This document shows positions 44,401 to 53,433 of a DNA stretch of 64,000 nt, piece by piece. The position numbers were made by a program, and so were the translations under genes. The stretch is from assembly GCF_030687145.1 (NCBI RefSeq), contig NZ_CP117460.1, positions 1,550,001 through 1,614,000 of the forward strand, written 5' to 3'. The first letter of the stretch is position 1. Each line of letters opens with the position of its first letter. The notes under the pieces are model-generated. The model was not told the DNA's origin. It saw only the letters and a list, made by a program, of their open reading frames with translations, and did not search any database. The stretch comes from Pseudomonas sp. FP1742. Its GTDB lineage: Bacteria; Pseudomonadota; Gammaproteobacteria; Pseudomonadales; Pseudomonadaceae.

Positions 44401-45401
44401 ATTTGCGGATGAACCTGGAAATCGTCGACGGCCAGGGCAAGTTCCTCGGCGAAGGGCGTGACCTGGCCGAGTTGACCGCACGCTTTGCCGAGGCCAGCCA
44501 GGCCGCCTTGGCCGTGCCGCAAACCGCGAAAAGCCAGCAGCCGGTGGAGGCGAAAGTCTTTGCCGCCGTCGCCGAGAAAACCCAACAGAAGATCGCCGGG
44601 CTGTCGATGACGGTGTATCCGGCGCTGGTGGAAGAGGCCGGTACGGTGAAGGAGGGGCGCTTCTCGACCCCGGCCGAAGCCGAGTTCCAGCATCGCCGGG
44701 CCTTGCAGCGCTTGCTGATGCAGCAATTGGCGGAACCGGCGAAGTTCCTGCGCGGCAAGTTGCCGGGGCTGACCGAGTTGGGCCTGATGTACCGCGAGCT
44801 GGGGCGCATCGACAGCCTGGTGGAAGACATCCTGCTGGCCAGTCTCGACAGCTGCATCCTCGATGGCGAAGACCCGCTGCCGCGCGATGGCGCCGCACTG
44901 GCGTCCCTGGCCGAGCGTAAGCGCGGCGCCTGGACCGAGCACGCCGAGCGTCTGGCCAGGTTGACCCTGGAGATTCTCAAGCATTGGCACGGCCTGCAAA
45001 AACGCTTCAAGGGCAAGATCGACCTGGCGCAAGCCGTGGCCTTGAACGACATCAAGCAGCAGCTCAGCCATCTGGTGTACCCGGGGTTCGTGCGGGAAAC
45101 GCCGATGCCGTGGCTCAAGGAGCTGCCGCGTTACCTCAAGGCCGTCGAGCAGCGTTTCGAGAAAATCGGCGCTCAGGTGCAAAGGGACCGAGTCTGGAGC
45201 GGCGAATTGTCCGGGCTCTGGAGCCAATACCAGACCCGCGCCAACAAGCATGCCCAGGAAGGCAAGCGCGATCCGCAACTGGAGCTTTATCGCTGGTGGC
45301 TGGAGGAATACCGGGTTTCGCTGTTCGCGCAGCAATTGGGAACCAAGGTGCCGATCTCCGACAAGCGCTTGAACAAGCAATGGAGCCAGGTCGAACCTTA
45401 A
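41490..45401 (+). CDS. hrpA: ATP-dependent RNA helicase HrpA
   Basis: A 1303-residue DEAH-box helicase of full HrpA length. Walker A GETGSGKTTQ (95-104), DEAH box at 192-195 (VDEAHER), motif III TSATID, and motif VI QRKGRCGR are all present. The helicase-associated and OB-fold parts follow, then the long C-terminal DUF3418 region (about 700-1290) typical of bacterial HrpA. It unwinds RNA and has been linked to mRNA processing and rescue of stalled translation. It is monocistronic; a short REP-like palindrome follows the stop. Confidence 0.96.
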   Translation: MTDESPSIDKLLKNLDHAMLADRHRLRRQLLELRKKPDEAKLAQWVTRTQASCDQVLARRASLPVIRYDDSLPIAAKRDEIKAALLKHQVLIIAGETGSGKTTQLPKICLEIGRGQHGLIGHTQPRRIAARSVASRVAEELATPLGALVGYQVRFEDQSDANTLIKLMTDGILLAETQNDRYLERYDTIIVDEAHERSLNIDFLLGYLKTLLPRRPDLKVIITSATIDLERFSKHFDDAPIVEVSGRTFPVETWYRPLTLEQDEEGNRVEDDLTVDQAILATLDEIAAFERSERKSPGDVLVFLPGEREIRDAADMLRKAQLKHTEILPLYARLSPAEQQRIFQSHPGRRVVLATNVAETSLTVPGIRYVIDSGTARISRYSYRAKVQRLPIEAISQASANQRKGRCGRVEPGICVRLYSEEDFIGRPEFTDPEILRTNLAAVILQMLHLRLGEITDFPFIEPPDGKAISDGFNLLQELSAVDRNSQLTPLGRQLARLPVDPRMGRMLLEAAKLGSLQEVLIVASAMSIQDPRERPPERQQAADQAHAQWKDVDSDFAGLVNLWRGFEEQRQALTASPLRNWCRKNFLNYLRLREWRDSHRQLSLICRDMQLSLNKEPADYPKLHKAVLSGLLSQIGQKTEDGDYLGARQRRFWIHPSSGLGKKRPQWLMTAELVETTKLYARMVAKIDADWIEPLAGHLIKKNHFEPHWEKKRGQVVAFEQITLFGLIVVGRRPVHYGPVDPVVSRELFIREALVRGEIQSKAKCLTANKQLLEQLDELEAKARRRDILADEETLFAFYDARLPAEIHQTATFDSWYRINSQKDPQLLIMREEDVLAREASEVTAAHYPDTLHIGDLELALSYHFEPNHPRDGVTLRVPAPLLPMLPPERLEWLVPGVIEAKCIALVRNLPKALRKNFVPVPDFVKAALQRITFAEGSLPLALGRELLRMTGARVSDEAWAEASQQVESHLRMNLEIVDGQGKFLGEGRDLAELTARFAEASQAALAVPQTAKSQQPVEAKVFAAVAEKTQQKIAGLSMTVYPALVEEAGTVKEGRFSTPAEAEFQHRRALQRLLMQQLAEPAKFLRGKLPGLTELGLMYRELGRIDSLVEDILLASLDSCILDGEDPLPRDGAALASLAERKRGAWTEHAERLARLTLEILKHWHGLQKRFKGKIDLAQAVALNDIKQQLSHLVYPGFVRETPMPWLKELPRYLKAVEQRFEKIGAQVQRDRVWSGELSGLWSQYQTRANKHAQEGKRDPQLELYRWWLEEYRVSLFAQQLGTKVPISDKRLNKQWSQVEP

Positions 45402-45404
45402 CCC

Positions 45405-45434
45405 CTGTGGGAGCGGGCAAGCCCGCTCCCACAG
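45405..45434. repeat. REP-derived palindrome after hrpA
   Basis: CTGTGGGAGCGGGC-AA-GCCCGCTCCCACAG is a 14-bp perfect stem made of two directly joined REP half-cores without the normal spacer. It begins 4 bases after the hrpA stop and could act as a transcript end. Confidence 0.88.
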
Positions 45435-45652
45435 CGTCAGCAAGTATTCGATCCAGCAAAAGGGGCCAAAAGCCAGCGTTTATGGCAAACTTCGCGCCTA
45501 TAAACGCCGGCCCCGCGGTTTTGAGCCTCCACGGGCCCGGGCGGATCGGAATAAAGCGATGCCGGGTTTGTGTCCGGAACCTGGAATAGACCCTTTGTGT
45601 GTTGGTACGACGGTGCCAGCGCTTTCTGCCTGAACGGATTAGAGAAACGACC

Positions 45653-46774
45653 ATGCATAATGTCGTCATCAGCGGCACCGGCCTGTACACCCCGGCCAAC
45701 AGCATCTCCAACGAAGAGCTGGTGCAGTCTTTCAACGCTTACGTCGCGCAGTTCAACGCCGACAACGCCGAAGCCATTGCGCGCGGCGAAATTCAGGCAT
45801 TGACCGAGTCCAGCGCAGCATTCATCGAAAAAGCCTCCGGCATCAAAAGCCGCTTTGTCATGGACAAGGAAGGCATCCTCGACCCGCAACGCATGGCGCC
45901 ACGCTTGCCCGAGCGCTCCAATGACGAGTGGTCGGTGCTGTGCCAGATGGCCATCGGCGCGGCCGAGCAAGCCTTGCAGCGCGCCGGCAAGACCGCCGCT
46001 GACATCGATGGTGTGATCGTCGCCTGCTCCAACCTGCAACGCGCCTACCCGGCCATCGCTATCGAAGTTCAGGAAGCGCTGGGCATCCAGGGGTTCGGTT
46101 TCGACATGAACGTGGCGTGCTCCTCGGCGACCTTCGGCATCCAGGCCGCGGCCAACAGCGTGCAACTGGGCCAGGCCCGGGCGATCCTGATGGTCAACCC
46201 GGAAGTCTGCACCGGTCACCTGAATTTCCGCGATCGCGACAGCCACTTCATCTTCGGCGATGCCGCCACGGCGGTGATCATCGAACGTGCGGATCTGGCG
46301 ACGTCCAAGTACCAGTTCGACGTGGTCAGTACCAAACTGCTGACCAAGTTCTCCAACAACATCCGCAACAACTTCGGCTTCCTCAACCGCGCTGCGGAAG
46401 AGGGCATCGGCGCCCCCGACAAACTGTTCGTCCAGGAAGGCCGCAAGGTGTTCCGCGATGTCTGCCCGATGGTCGCCGAACTGATTGCCAAACACCTGGA
46501 AGAAAACCAGCTCAACATCAGCGACGTGAAGCGCTTCTGGCTGCACCAGGCCAACCTCAGCATGAACCACCTGATCGTCAAGAAGCTGCTGGGCCGTGAT
46601 GCCACCGAAGCGGAAGCCCCGGTGATTCTCGACACCTACGCCAATACCAGCTCCGCCGGTTCGGTGATTTCGTTCCACAAGAATCAGGACGATCTGGTCA
46701 GCGGTTCGCTGGCCGTGCTCAGCTCGTTCGGCGCCGGTTACTCGATTGGCAGCGTGATTCTGCGCAAACGTTGA
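45653..46774 (+). CDS. Beta-ketoacyl-ACP synthase III family protein (FabH-like)
   Basis: A 373-residue thiolase-fold condensing enzyme. The Cys-His-Asn triad of KAS III is present: C156 in NVACSSATFG, H298 in WLHQANLS and N331 in YANTSSAGS. It is longer than housekeeping FabH (about 320), with an insertion near 28-60. The layout (FabH-like, ECF sigma, small zinc protein, hrpA nearby) resembles the P. aeruginosa PA3284-PA3286 neighbourhood, whose synthase uses medium-chain acyl-CoA to feed beta-oxidation products into fatty acid synthesis; the same role here is inference. A terminator separates it from the sigma gene. Confidence 0.88.
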   Translation: MHNVVISGTGLYTPANSISNEELVQSFNAYVAQFNADNAEAIARGEIQALTESSAAFIEKASGIKSRFVMDKEGILDPQRMAPRLPERSNDEWSVLCQMAIGAAEQALQRAGKTAADIDGVIVACSNLQRAYPAIAIEVQEALGIQGFGFDMNVACSSATFGIQAAANSVQLGQARAILMVNPEVCTGHLNFRDRDSHFIFGDAATAVIIERADLATSKYQFDVVSTKLLTKFSNNIRNNFGFLNRAAEEGIGAPDKLFVQEGRKVFRDVCPMVAELIAKHLEENQLNISDVKRFWLHQANLSMNHLIVKKLLGRDATEAEAPVILDTYANTSSAGSVISFHKNQDDLVSGSLAVLSSFGAGYSIGSVILRKR

Positions 46775-46860
46775 TCGAAGGGGTTGTTGTTCTTTCCTCT
46801 GGCTTGTGATGACTTTTCCTACATTGGAAATAGTCGGAAGGCTGTAATTTTCGGAAATGC

Positions 46861-46904
46861 CAGCAGGACGATGCCTACAGGCGAAGTCCTGCTGTTTTCA
46901 TTTT
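46861..46904 (+). terminator. Intrinsic terminator between the FabH-like and sigma factor genes
   Basis: CAGCAGGAC and GTCCTGCTG form a 9-bp perfect stem with a 16-base loop, followed by TTTTCATTTTC. It probably ends the synthase transcript, leaving the sigma gene to its own promoter. Confidence 0.75.
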
Positions 46905-46929
46905 CGAGGTCAGAACAAGGGGTTTGTTA

Positions 46930-47541
46930 ATGGCGGCTGACGACGCGCAACTGCTTGAGCGCTTGCTGGCAGGTGAACAAAAGGCTTTCAAAGAGTTGGT
47001 CAGCACCTATCAGAGCGCCATGCGTGCGGTGGCCTACGCTATTGTGGGCAACCGGCATGCCGACGAAATCGTTCAGGATGCCTGGCTATCGGTTGTGCGT
47101 AACCTGAGCGGATTCGAGGGCCGTTCGAGCCTCAAGACCTGGCTGCTGACCATCACCGCCAACTCGGCCAAGAGTCGCTACAAACAAAACCGCCGGGAAG
47201 TGTTGCTCGATGACCTGCCATCGCCTCACGGCACGATCGATGACGATCGTTTTTCATCGAGCGATGGTCATTGGCTGGTGGCACCGTTTGCCTGGCATCA
47301 GGACACGCCAGAGGCGTTGTTGACCGAAAACGAACTGCGCGAATGCCTGGAGCACACATTGCTCAGTTTGTCGGAACTGCAAAGCAGCGTTCTGCTGTTG
47401 CGCGAGCGCCAGGGGCTGGAGCTGGAGGAAATCTGTAATCTTCTGGAAATCTCGCTCTCCAATGTGCGAGTGCTGCTGCATCGGGCACGGTTGAAGGTTT
47501 TTGCGACCTTGGAGCATTTTGAGGAAACCGGCGAATGTTGA
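46930..47541 (+). CDS. ECF-type RNA polymerase sigma factor
   Basis: A 203-residue sigma-70 family protein of the extracytoplasmic-function group. Region 2 covers about 20-90 (FKELVSTYQSAMRAVAYAIVG, HADEIVQDAWLSVVRNL, SSLKTWLLTITAN) and region 4 about 135-190 (LSELQSSVLLLRERQGLELEEI, then SLSNVRVLLHRAR). The linker of some 40 residues is longer than usual. Start ATG 46930 has AAGGGG upstream. The next gene, a zinc-finger anti-sigma-like protein, overlaps its 3' end by 7 bp, so this is a sigma/anti-sigma pair. The signal and regulon are unknown. Confidence 0.92.
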   Translation: MAADDAQLLERLLAGEQKAFKELVSTYQSAMRAVAYAIVGNRHADEIVQDAWLSVVRNLSGFEGRSSLKTWLLTITANSAKSRYKQNRREVLLDDLPSPHGTIDDDRFSSSDGHWLVAPFAWHQDTPEALLTENELRECLEHTLLSLSELQSSVLLLRERQGLELEEICNLLEISLSNVRVLLHRARLKVFATLEHFEETGEC

Positions 47542-47771
47542 CCTGTAAGGAACAAGTGGCGCGCTCCAGTGATTATCTCGATGGCCAGTTGAGTTTTCGC
47601 GAGCGTCTGATGATGCGGCATCACTTGATGTTTTGCCCCAATTGTCGGCGATTCATTCGGCAGATGCGGTTGATGCAGGCGACCTTGCGGGTGATGCCGC
47701 AGAAGCCGGTCGAGGATGTGGAGGCGCTGGCCGAGCGGCTGGCGGCGCAGCGGCGTAAAGATCGTTCCTGA
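47535..47771 (+). CDS. Small zinc-finger anti-sigma-like protein
   Basis: A 78-residue protein with the ZAS motif of anti-sigma factors: C4, then HHLMFCPNCR with His and CxxC at about 29-37. It has no membrane segment, so it should be a soluble anti-sigma protein that binds the ECF factor encoded just upstream. The start overlaps the sigma gene by 7 bp (ATGTTGA), giving coupled and near-stoichiometric synthesis. The HxxxCxxC arrangement can be redox-sensitive in relatives; that remains inference here. Confidence 0.85.
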   Translation: MLTCKEQVARSSDYLDGQLSFRERLMMRHHLMFCPNCRRFIRQMRLMQATLRVMPQKPVEDVEALAERLAAQRRKDRS

Positions 47772-47845
47772 AGGAAAGCACAGGCCGGCGCGGGTGAAAC
47801 GAACGGATGATGGGGATCGTCGCCCCGCGCCAGACTGTTGAACCT

Positions 47846-47886
47846 CTTCAAACGACACGACCGGATGTAAACCGCATCGTTTGAAG
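47846..47886. terminator. Inverted repeat between convergent genes
   Basis: CTTCAAACGA and TCGTTTGAAG make a 10-bp perfect stem around 21 bases. It lies between the anti-sigma gene and the convergent porin gene and may act as a transcription end for one or both; no long T-run is present. Confidence 0.5.
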
Positions 47887-47902
47887 TGTGTTGCATGATT
47901 GC

Positions 47903-49225
47903 TTAGAACTTCGCTTCCGCGTCCAGTTGCAGCGTGTTGGTGTTGGCATCGCGCTGGGTACGGCTGGAGAAGTCGGCTTTGGTCAGGAAGTAAGTGGCGC
48001 CGAGGGCGAAGTTCTTGTCGATGTCATAACCGACTTTGAACTTGTGGCCGCGAGAACCGGTGGTGCCGTTGGCGAAGTCCGAGTCGGTGAAGGCGCCGAC
48101 CACGGCGTTACGCTGCACGTCGCGGTAGTTGTAGTCGAGGTTGAGGCCGAAGACTTTCGACTTGGCACCCACCAGCCAGGCAGTGTCCTGATCGGTCACG
48201 GCATCGTTGTTCTTCACATATTGGCCGTAGAACGACAGTGGCATCGGCAGGCCGCCGATATCGATCTGGCTGAAACCTTCGTACAGGCGGAACTCGTTGT
48301 TGGCCGAATTGCCGTTGACGGCCAGGGCGCACGGTGTGGACGTGCCGGTGCAACGGCTGTCTTGGTCGTTCTGGTAGGCATAGACGCTGCCGCCGACGGT
48401 CAGTTTCAGGTTGTCGGTGATGGCGAAACGGCTGCCCAACTGGCCGGCGGTCAGACGCAGATCGTGACGAAATTGCACGCCTTCGCCGTCGACGTTGTCC
48501 TTGAGGTTGTAGTTGCCCAGGCTACCGAACAGCTCGGCGCTGCTGCCCAGCGGGTATTTGTAGGTAACGGCCAGACCTTCCGGGTTGATGTCGCTGTCCC
48601 AGATCACATCACCCATGCTGACCCATGGCTGCAGCATCTTGCCGCCGATCACATGCAGGTTTTTGATGGCGTCCGGGTGGTAGTCGATGTAGCCCAGATC
48701 CAGCCAGATCTGCTTCTTGTCGAAGTAGTTGTCCATGTCCTGGTTGGTCGAGCGCGCATCGTCACCGCCGCCGGTGGCAATGCGAATGCCGGTGTCCACT
48801 TGCGGGTTGATTTCGCTGTAGGCACCCAGGCGGGCGCGGATGCGTTGACGATCCTTGTCGCGGCCACCGTTGTTGGGTTCGCCGTCGATCTTGACCGTTT
48901 CCTGGCGCACGCGAACGTCGCCCTTGAACTGGGTCTTGGCGGCCCAGGCCAGTTTCTGGTCGAAGGCGCTCAGCTCGTTGGCTTTCTTCGCGGCGACCGC
49001 TATTTGTTCATTGGTCTCTTGCTGCGCCTGCTGCGCGATTTGCTGAGCCTTCTGATCCTTGGCCAATTCTGTTTGCAGTTCAACGTACTGCGCCTGGGAA
49101 ATAGAACCGTTAGCCTTGAGCATATCGAGCAGTTTGGCGTCGACTGCGGCACTGGCCGGAACACTCATGGCCAGCAACAGGCCACCGCACAAGGCCGCCG
49201 CAGTTTTCGTGGAAGCAAGACGCAT
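47903..49225 (-). CDS. Putative outer-membrane porin
   Basis: A 440-residue protein with a signal peptide (1-26, ending VPASA) and a coiled-coil stretch (about 45-85: LAKDQKAQQIAQQAQQETNE) before a beta-barrel with alternating hydrophobic residues ending in KF. This order (short coiled coil then barrel) is that of the putative-porin family (Porin_5-like) in Pseudomonas. Start ATG 49225 follows GGAGA; longer upstream codons are not signal-like. It should form a trimeric channel in the outer membrane. Substrate unknown. It is divergent from the FemAB-like gene. Confidence 0.85.
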   Translation of the reverse strand: MRLASTKTAAALCGGLLLAMSVPASAAVDAKLLDMLKANGSISQAQYVELQTELAKDQKAQQIAQQAQQETNEQIAVAAKKANELSAFDQKLAWAAKTQFKGDVRVRQETVKIDGEPNNGGRDKDRQRIRARLGAYSEINPQVDTGIRIATGGGDDARSTNQDMDNYFDKKQIWLDLGYIDYHPDAIKNLHVIGGKMLQPWVSMGDVIWDSDINPEGLAVTYKYPLGSSAELFGSLGNYNLKDNVDGEGVQFRHDLRLTAGQLGSRFAITDNLKLTVGGSVYAYQNDQDSRCTGTSTPCALAVNGNSANNEFRLYEGFSQIDIGGLPMPLSFYGQYVKNNDAVTDQDTAWLVGAKSKVFGLNLDYNYRDVQRNAVVGAFTDSDFANGTTGSRGHKFKVGYDIDKNFALGATYFLTKADFSSRTQRDANTNTLQLDAEAKF

Positions 49226-49504
49226 AGCAATCTCCGAAGATGAGAGGGATGGCTGAACCATCCTGGACACAACCGACGGTTGAAGGTCGGAAAACAGTGG
49301 CCGGGTAGAACCCGGCGCTCTAAAAACAGGCGCCAGTATCGCGATGGTTTATGACAAGTCGGTGGCAAAGTGATGGCATGTCGATGACGTTATAAAAAGC
49401 TTCTGAAATGCCCGATTCAGAGCCTTGCATCGGATTGACGCGTGTGGATTGCCCTGCGATCGGCGATACTCGCGGAGCTGTCACGCCAAGATGTGGAGAG
49501 GAAA

Positions 49505-50629
49505 ATGCCGCTGCAACGTCTGCATACACTGTCGCAAATCGCAGCCCGTACCTGGGATGCCCTGGTGCCGGAGAATCAGCCGTTTCTGCGCCATGCGTTC
49601 CTCGCTTCACTGGAAGACAGTGGCAGCCTCGGCCCGCATTCCGGCTGGCAGCCCGAGCATTTGCTGCATGTTGAAGGCGATCGCCTGATCGCTGCATTGC
49701 CCAGTTATCGCAAATGGCATTCCTACGGCGAATACGTGTTCGACCATGCCTGGGCCGATGCCTGTGAGCGTGCCGGCATCGACTACTACCCCAAGCTGTT
49801 GACGGCGGTGCCGTTCAGCCCGGTCAGCGGGCCGCGAATACTGGCGGCGACGATCGAGGACGGTTTCGAGCTCTTGCAGAGCCTGCCGGGTTATCTGGAG
49901 ATAGAAAAACTTTCCAGCGTCCACATCAATTTCACCGATCCGTTCACCGACGCTGCATTGGCCGAACAGCCAGGCTGGTTGCAGCGCATTGGCTGTCAGT
50001 ACCACTGGCAGAATCGTGGTTACCGGGATTTTCAGGATTTCCTCGATGCCCTCAGTTCGCGCAAGCGCAAGCAAATGCGCAAGGAGCGTGAGCAAGTGGC
50101 GGGGCAGGGCATCGACTTCGAATGGCTGGAAGGGCGGCAGCTGGATCAGGCTCAGTGGGATTTTGTATATGCCTGCTACGCCAATACCTACGCGGTGCGT
50201 CGGCAAACGCCGTATATGACGCGAGAGTTTTTCAGTCTGTTGGCCGAGCGCATGCCGGAGTCGATTCGGGTGGTGCTGGCCAAACAAGGTTCACGGCCGG
50301 TGGCCATGGCCTTCAGCCTGGTCGGGGGCGACAGCTTTTATGGTCGTTACTGGGGCTGCCTGACGGAGTTCGATCGCCTGCACTTCGAGACCTGTTTCTA
50401 TCAGGGTATGGATTACGCGATTGCCAACGGCTTTCAGCGTTTCGATGCCGGTGCTCAGGGCGAGCACAAACTGATTCGCGGCTTTGAACCGGTGATCACC
50501 CATTCCTGGCATTACCTGCGCCATCCGGGTTTGAAGTCGGCGGTGAAAGACTTCCTCGAGCGCGAACGCGTCGGGGTGCTGGGGTATGCAGAAGAGGCGA
50601 AGACCGCCTTGCCTTACCGACAAGGTTGA
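49505..50629 (+). CDS. GNAT/FemAB-like acyltransferase (DUF482 family)
   Basis: A 374-residue cytoplasmic protein of the DUF482 (FemAB-like) family, built of two GNAT-type halves. Recognisable segments include HAFLASLEDSGSLGPHSGW near the N-terminus, RKRKQMRKERE (about 177-187), SFYGRYWGC and FDAGAQGEHKLIRGFEP. Relatives are annotated as peptidoglycan-modifying or as acyltransferases of unknown target. Start ATG 49505 has GGAGAGGAAA directly upstream; an earlier in-frame start would add an unconserved stretch. It stands alone between the porin and aqpZ. Confidence 0.82.
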   Translation: MPLQRLHTLSQIAARTWDALVPENQPFLRHAFLASLEDSGSLGPHSGWQPEHLLHVEGDRLIAALPSYRKWHSYGEYVFDHAWADACERAGIDYYPKLLTAVPFSPVSGPRILAATIEDGFELLQSLPGYLEIEKLSSVHINFTDPFTDAALAEQPGWLQRIGCQYHWQNRGYRDFQDFLDALSSRKRKQMRKEREQVAGQGIDFEWLEGRQLDQAQWDFVYACYANTYAVRRQTPYMTREFFSLLAERMPESIRVVLAKQGSRPVAMAFSLVGGDSFYGRYWGCLTEFDRLHFETCFYQGMDYAIANGFQRFDAGAQGEHKLIRGFEPVITHSWHYLRHPGLKSAVKDFLERERVGVLGYAEEAKTALPYRQG

Positions 50630-50663
50630 TCTTCGCCGTTGATTGCAGGCTCAGTCGCGCAGA

Positions 50664-51362
50664 TTAACTGTCTTCTTTGCCCAGCCAGCGATACATCACA
50701 CCACCGATGACCGCCCCCAGAATCGGCGCCAGCCAGAACAGCCACAGTTGTTGAATCGCCCAACCACCGACAATCAGCGCCGGACCCGTACTGCGGGCCG
50801 GGTTGACCGAGGTGTTGGTGACCGGAATCGAGATCAGATGGATCAGGGTCAGCGCCAGGCCGATGGCGATGGGCGCCAGCCCGGCCGGGGCGCGTTTATC
50901 GGTGGCGCCGAGAATGATCAGGATGAACATGGCGGTCATCACCAGTTCACTGACAAACCCCGCCGCCATCGAGTAGCCGCCTGGCGAGTGTTCGCCGTAG
51001 CCATTGGACGCCAGGCCGCTGGCCAGTTCGAAGCCGGGTTTGCCACTGGCGATGAAGTACAGCAGGGCCGCTGCGATGATCCCGCCAATCACCTGGGCGA
51101 TGATGTAGGCGGGTAGTTCTTTGGCAGGGAAGCGTCCCCCGACGACCAGTCCGACCGAAACCGCAGGGTTGAGATGACAACCCGAGATGTGGCCGATGGC
51201 GAAGGCCATCGTCAGTACCGTCAAACCGAATGCCAGGGACACCCCCAGTAAACCGATCCCCACGTTTGGAAACGCTGCCGCCAGAACCGCACTGCCGCAA
51301 CCCCCCAATACCAGCCAGAACGTACCTACCAATTCTGTAGCCGAACGTTTGAACAAAGACAT
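50664..51362 (-). CDS. aqpZ: Aquaporin Z
   Basis: A 232-residue inner-membrane water channel with six membrane helices and the two NPA half-helices: [13 protein letters not shown] (about 59-71) and [14 protein letters not shown] (about 180-193). The selectivity-filter Arg follows the second NPA (NPAR), and the His of the water-specific filter lies in [12 protein letters not shown]. These features mark a water channel and not a glycerol facilitator. Start ATG 51362 follows GGGAAA. It lies downstream of the ABC exporter gene, after that gene's terminator. Confidence 0.95.
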   Translation of the reverse strand: MSLFKRSATELVGTFWLVLGGCGSAVLAAAFPNVGIGLLGVSLAFGLTVLTMAFAIGHISGCHLNPAVSVGLVVGGRFPAKELPAYIIAQVIGGIIAAALLYFIASGKPGFELASGLASNGYGEHSPGGYSMAAGFVSELVMTAMFILIILGATDKRAPAGLAPIAIGLALTLIHLISIPVTNTSVNPARSTGPALIVGGWAIQQLWLFWLAPILGAVIGGVMYRWLGKEDS

Positions 51363-51475
51363 AGCGAGTTTCCCTATCGAGATAACACTGTCGTTGTGCA
51401 TCCGGTAGATGGACTACAGAACCATCTCCAGTACTCTGGCTGAGTACAGCAGGGTTTTTACGGAATTCCAGTGAC

Positions 51476-51519
51476 CATAAAAACCGCCAGAGCCCATGGT
51501 TTGCGGGTTCTGGCGGTTT
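51476..51519 (-). terminator. Intrinsic terminator of the ABC transporter gene
   Basis: On the minus strand AAACCGCCAGAACCC pairs with GGGCTCTGGCGGTTT and is followed by more T residues. It lies 42 bases after the ABC transporter stop and before aqpZ. Confidence 0.85.
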
Positions 51520-51560
51520 CTGGTGTTCTTCTGCATGGCTGATGGCGCCAAGATCGCGGC

Positions 51561-53393
51561 TCAATCGATCCCGACAAACCCGCCGGTCTGGTGTTGCCAC
51601 AACCGTGCATACAAACCGCCATGGGCCAGCAGTTCGGCGTGGCTGCCGGTTTCGGCGATCTTGCCGTTTTCCAGCACCACCAACCGGTCCATCCGGGCGA
51701 TGGTCGAGAGACGGTGGGCGATGGCGATCACGGTTTTGCCTTGCATCAGGGTTTCGAGGCTTTCCTGGATCGCGGCTTCGACTTCCGAGTCCAGTGCCGA
51801 GGTCGCTTCGTCCATGATCAGGATCGGCGCGTCCTTGAGCAGCACCCGGGCGATAGCGATCCGCTGACGCTGGCCACCGGAGAGTTTCACCCCGCGCTCA
51901 CCGACATGCGCATCAAAACCGGTGCGTCCTTCGGAGTCCGACAGCAGCGGAATGAACTCGTCGGCGCGGGCCTTGTGCACCGCTTCCCAGAGTTCGGCGT
52001 CGGTGGCGTCGGGTTTGCCATACAGCAAATTGTCGCGGATCGAACGGTGCAGCAGCGAGGTGTCCTGGGTGATCATGCCGATGCGTTCACGCAGGCTTTC
52101 CTGGCCGACTTCGGCAATGTTCTGGCCGTCGATGAGGATCCGCCCGCCCTGCACGTCATACAGGCGCAGCAGCAGATTGACCAACGTCGATTTGCCGGCA
52201 CCGGAGGGGCCGATCAGGCCGATTTTCTCGCCGGGCTTGATGATCAAGTTGAGGTCGCCGATGACTCCGCTTTTCTTGCCATAGTGGAAATCGACGTGCT
52301 CGAAACGCACCTCGCCACGGGCCACGTTCAAAGGCTTGGCCTGCTCGCGGTCGGTGATGCTGACCGGCTGGGAAATGGTCTGCAAGCCGTCCTGAACCAT
52401 GCCGATGTTTTCGAAAATGCCAGTGACTACCCACATGATCCAGCCAGACATGTTGACGATGCGAATCACCAGGCCAGTGGCGAGAGCTATGGCGCCCACT
52501 GAGATCAGCGACTGCGTCCACAGCCACAGCGCGAGGCCAGTGGTGCTGACGATCAGCAGGCCGTTCATGCTGGTGATGGCCACGTCCATACTGGTGACCA
52601 CGCGGCCGGCCAGTTGGGCTTTTTCGGTTTGTTCCTTGATCGCTTCGCGGGCGTATTGCTGCTCGAAGTTGGTGTGAGCGAACAGCTTCAGGGTGGTGAT
52701 GTTGGTATAGCCATCGACGATCCGCCCCATGAGTTTGGAGCGCGCATCGGACGACACCACCGAGCGCTCCTTGACCCGTGGTACGAAATAGTAGAGGGCG
52801 CCAATGAAGGCGGCGATCCAGGTCAGCAACGGGATCATCAGGCGCCAGTCGGCTTCGGCGAACAGCACCAATGAACTGATCGCATAGATCAGCACGTGCC
52901 ATAGCGCGTCCACCGCTTGCACGGCAGAGTCGCGCAGGGAGTTGCCGGTCTGCATGATGCGTTGGGCGATGCGCCCGGCGAAGTCGTTCTGGAAGAAATT
53001 GAGGCTCTGTTTGAGCACGTAACTGTGGTTTTGCCAGCGAATCAGGCTGGTCAGGCTGGGGCTCAAGGTCTGGTGTACCAGCAAGTCATGCAGGCCGACG
53101 AATATCGGGCGCAGGACCAGCGCAACCACCGCCATCCAGGCCAGTTCGATGCCGTGTTCCTTGAAAAAATTGACGTTGGGCGTGCCTTGGGCGAGGTCGA
53201 TGATGCGGCTCAGGTAGCTGAACAACGCCACTTCGATCAGCGCGCCGAACAAGCCGACGATCAGCAGGACGGCGAAACTCGGCCAGACCTGCTTCAGGTA
53301 ATAGGTATAGAAGGGGAGAACCCGATCCGGCGGAGCCGCCGTCGGTGCATCGCGGAAAATGTCGATCAGTTTTTCAAAACGGCGATAAAGCAT
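51561..53393 (-). CDS. ABC exporter, fused membrane and ATPase domains
   Basis: A 610-residue half-transporter. The membrane domain covers about 40-340 with six helices. The ATPase domain follows, with Walker A GPSGAGKST (about 405-413), the LSGGQRQR signature (about 508), Walker B PILIMDEATSALD and the switch His in AIAHRLST. It should act as a homodimer in the inner membrane, exporting a lipid, peptide or drug (MsbA/multidrug-type). Start ATG 53393 follows GGAGA. No substrate is indicated by the neighbours (aqpZ and a cyclophilin). Confidence 0.9.
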   Translation of the reverse strand: MLYRRFEKLIDIFRDAPTAAPPDRVLPFYTYYLKQVWPSFAVLLIVGLFGALIEVALFSYLSRIIDLAQGTPNVNFFKEHGIELAWMAVVALVLRPIFVGLHDLLVHQTLSPSLTSLIRWQNHSYVLKQSLNFFQNDFAGRIAQRIMQTGNSLRDSAVQAVDALWHVLIYAISSLVLFAEADWRLMIPLLTWIAAFIGALYYFVPRVKERSVVSSDARSKLMGRIVDGYTNITTLKLFAHTNFEQQYAREAIKEQTEKAQLAGRVVTSMDVAITSMNGLLIVSTTGLALWLWTQSLISVGAIALATGLVIRIVNMSGWIMWVVTGIFENIGMVQDGLQTISQPVSITDREQAKPLNVARGEVRFEHVDFHYGKKSGVIGDLNLIIKPGEKIGLIGPSGAGKSTLVNLLLRLYDVQGGRILIDGQNIAEVGQESLRERIGMITQDTSLLHRSIRDNLLYGKPDATDAELWEAVHKARADEFIPLLSDSEGRTGFDAHVGERGVKLSGGQRQRIAIARVLLKDAPILIMDEATSALDSEVEAAIQESLETLMQGKTVIAIAHRLSTIARMDRLVVLENGKIAETGSHAELLAHGGLYARLWQHQTGGFVGID

Positions 53394-53433
53394 CAGTTCT
53401 CCGCCCGCGCACGGGCTCTCCTTTAAACAATAT

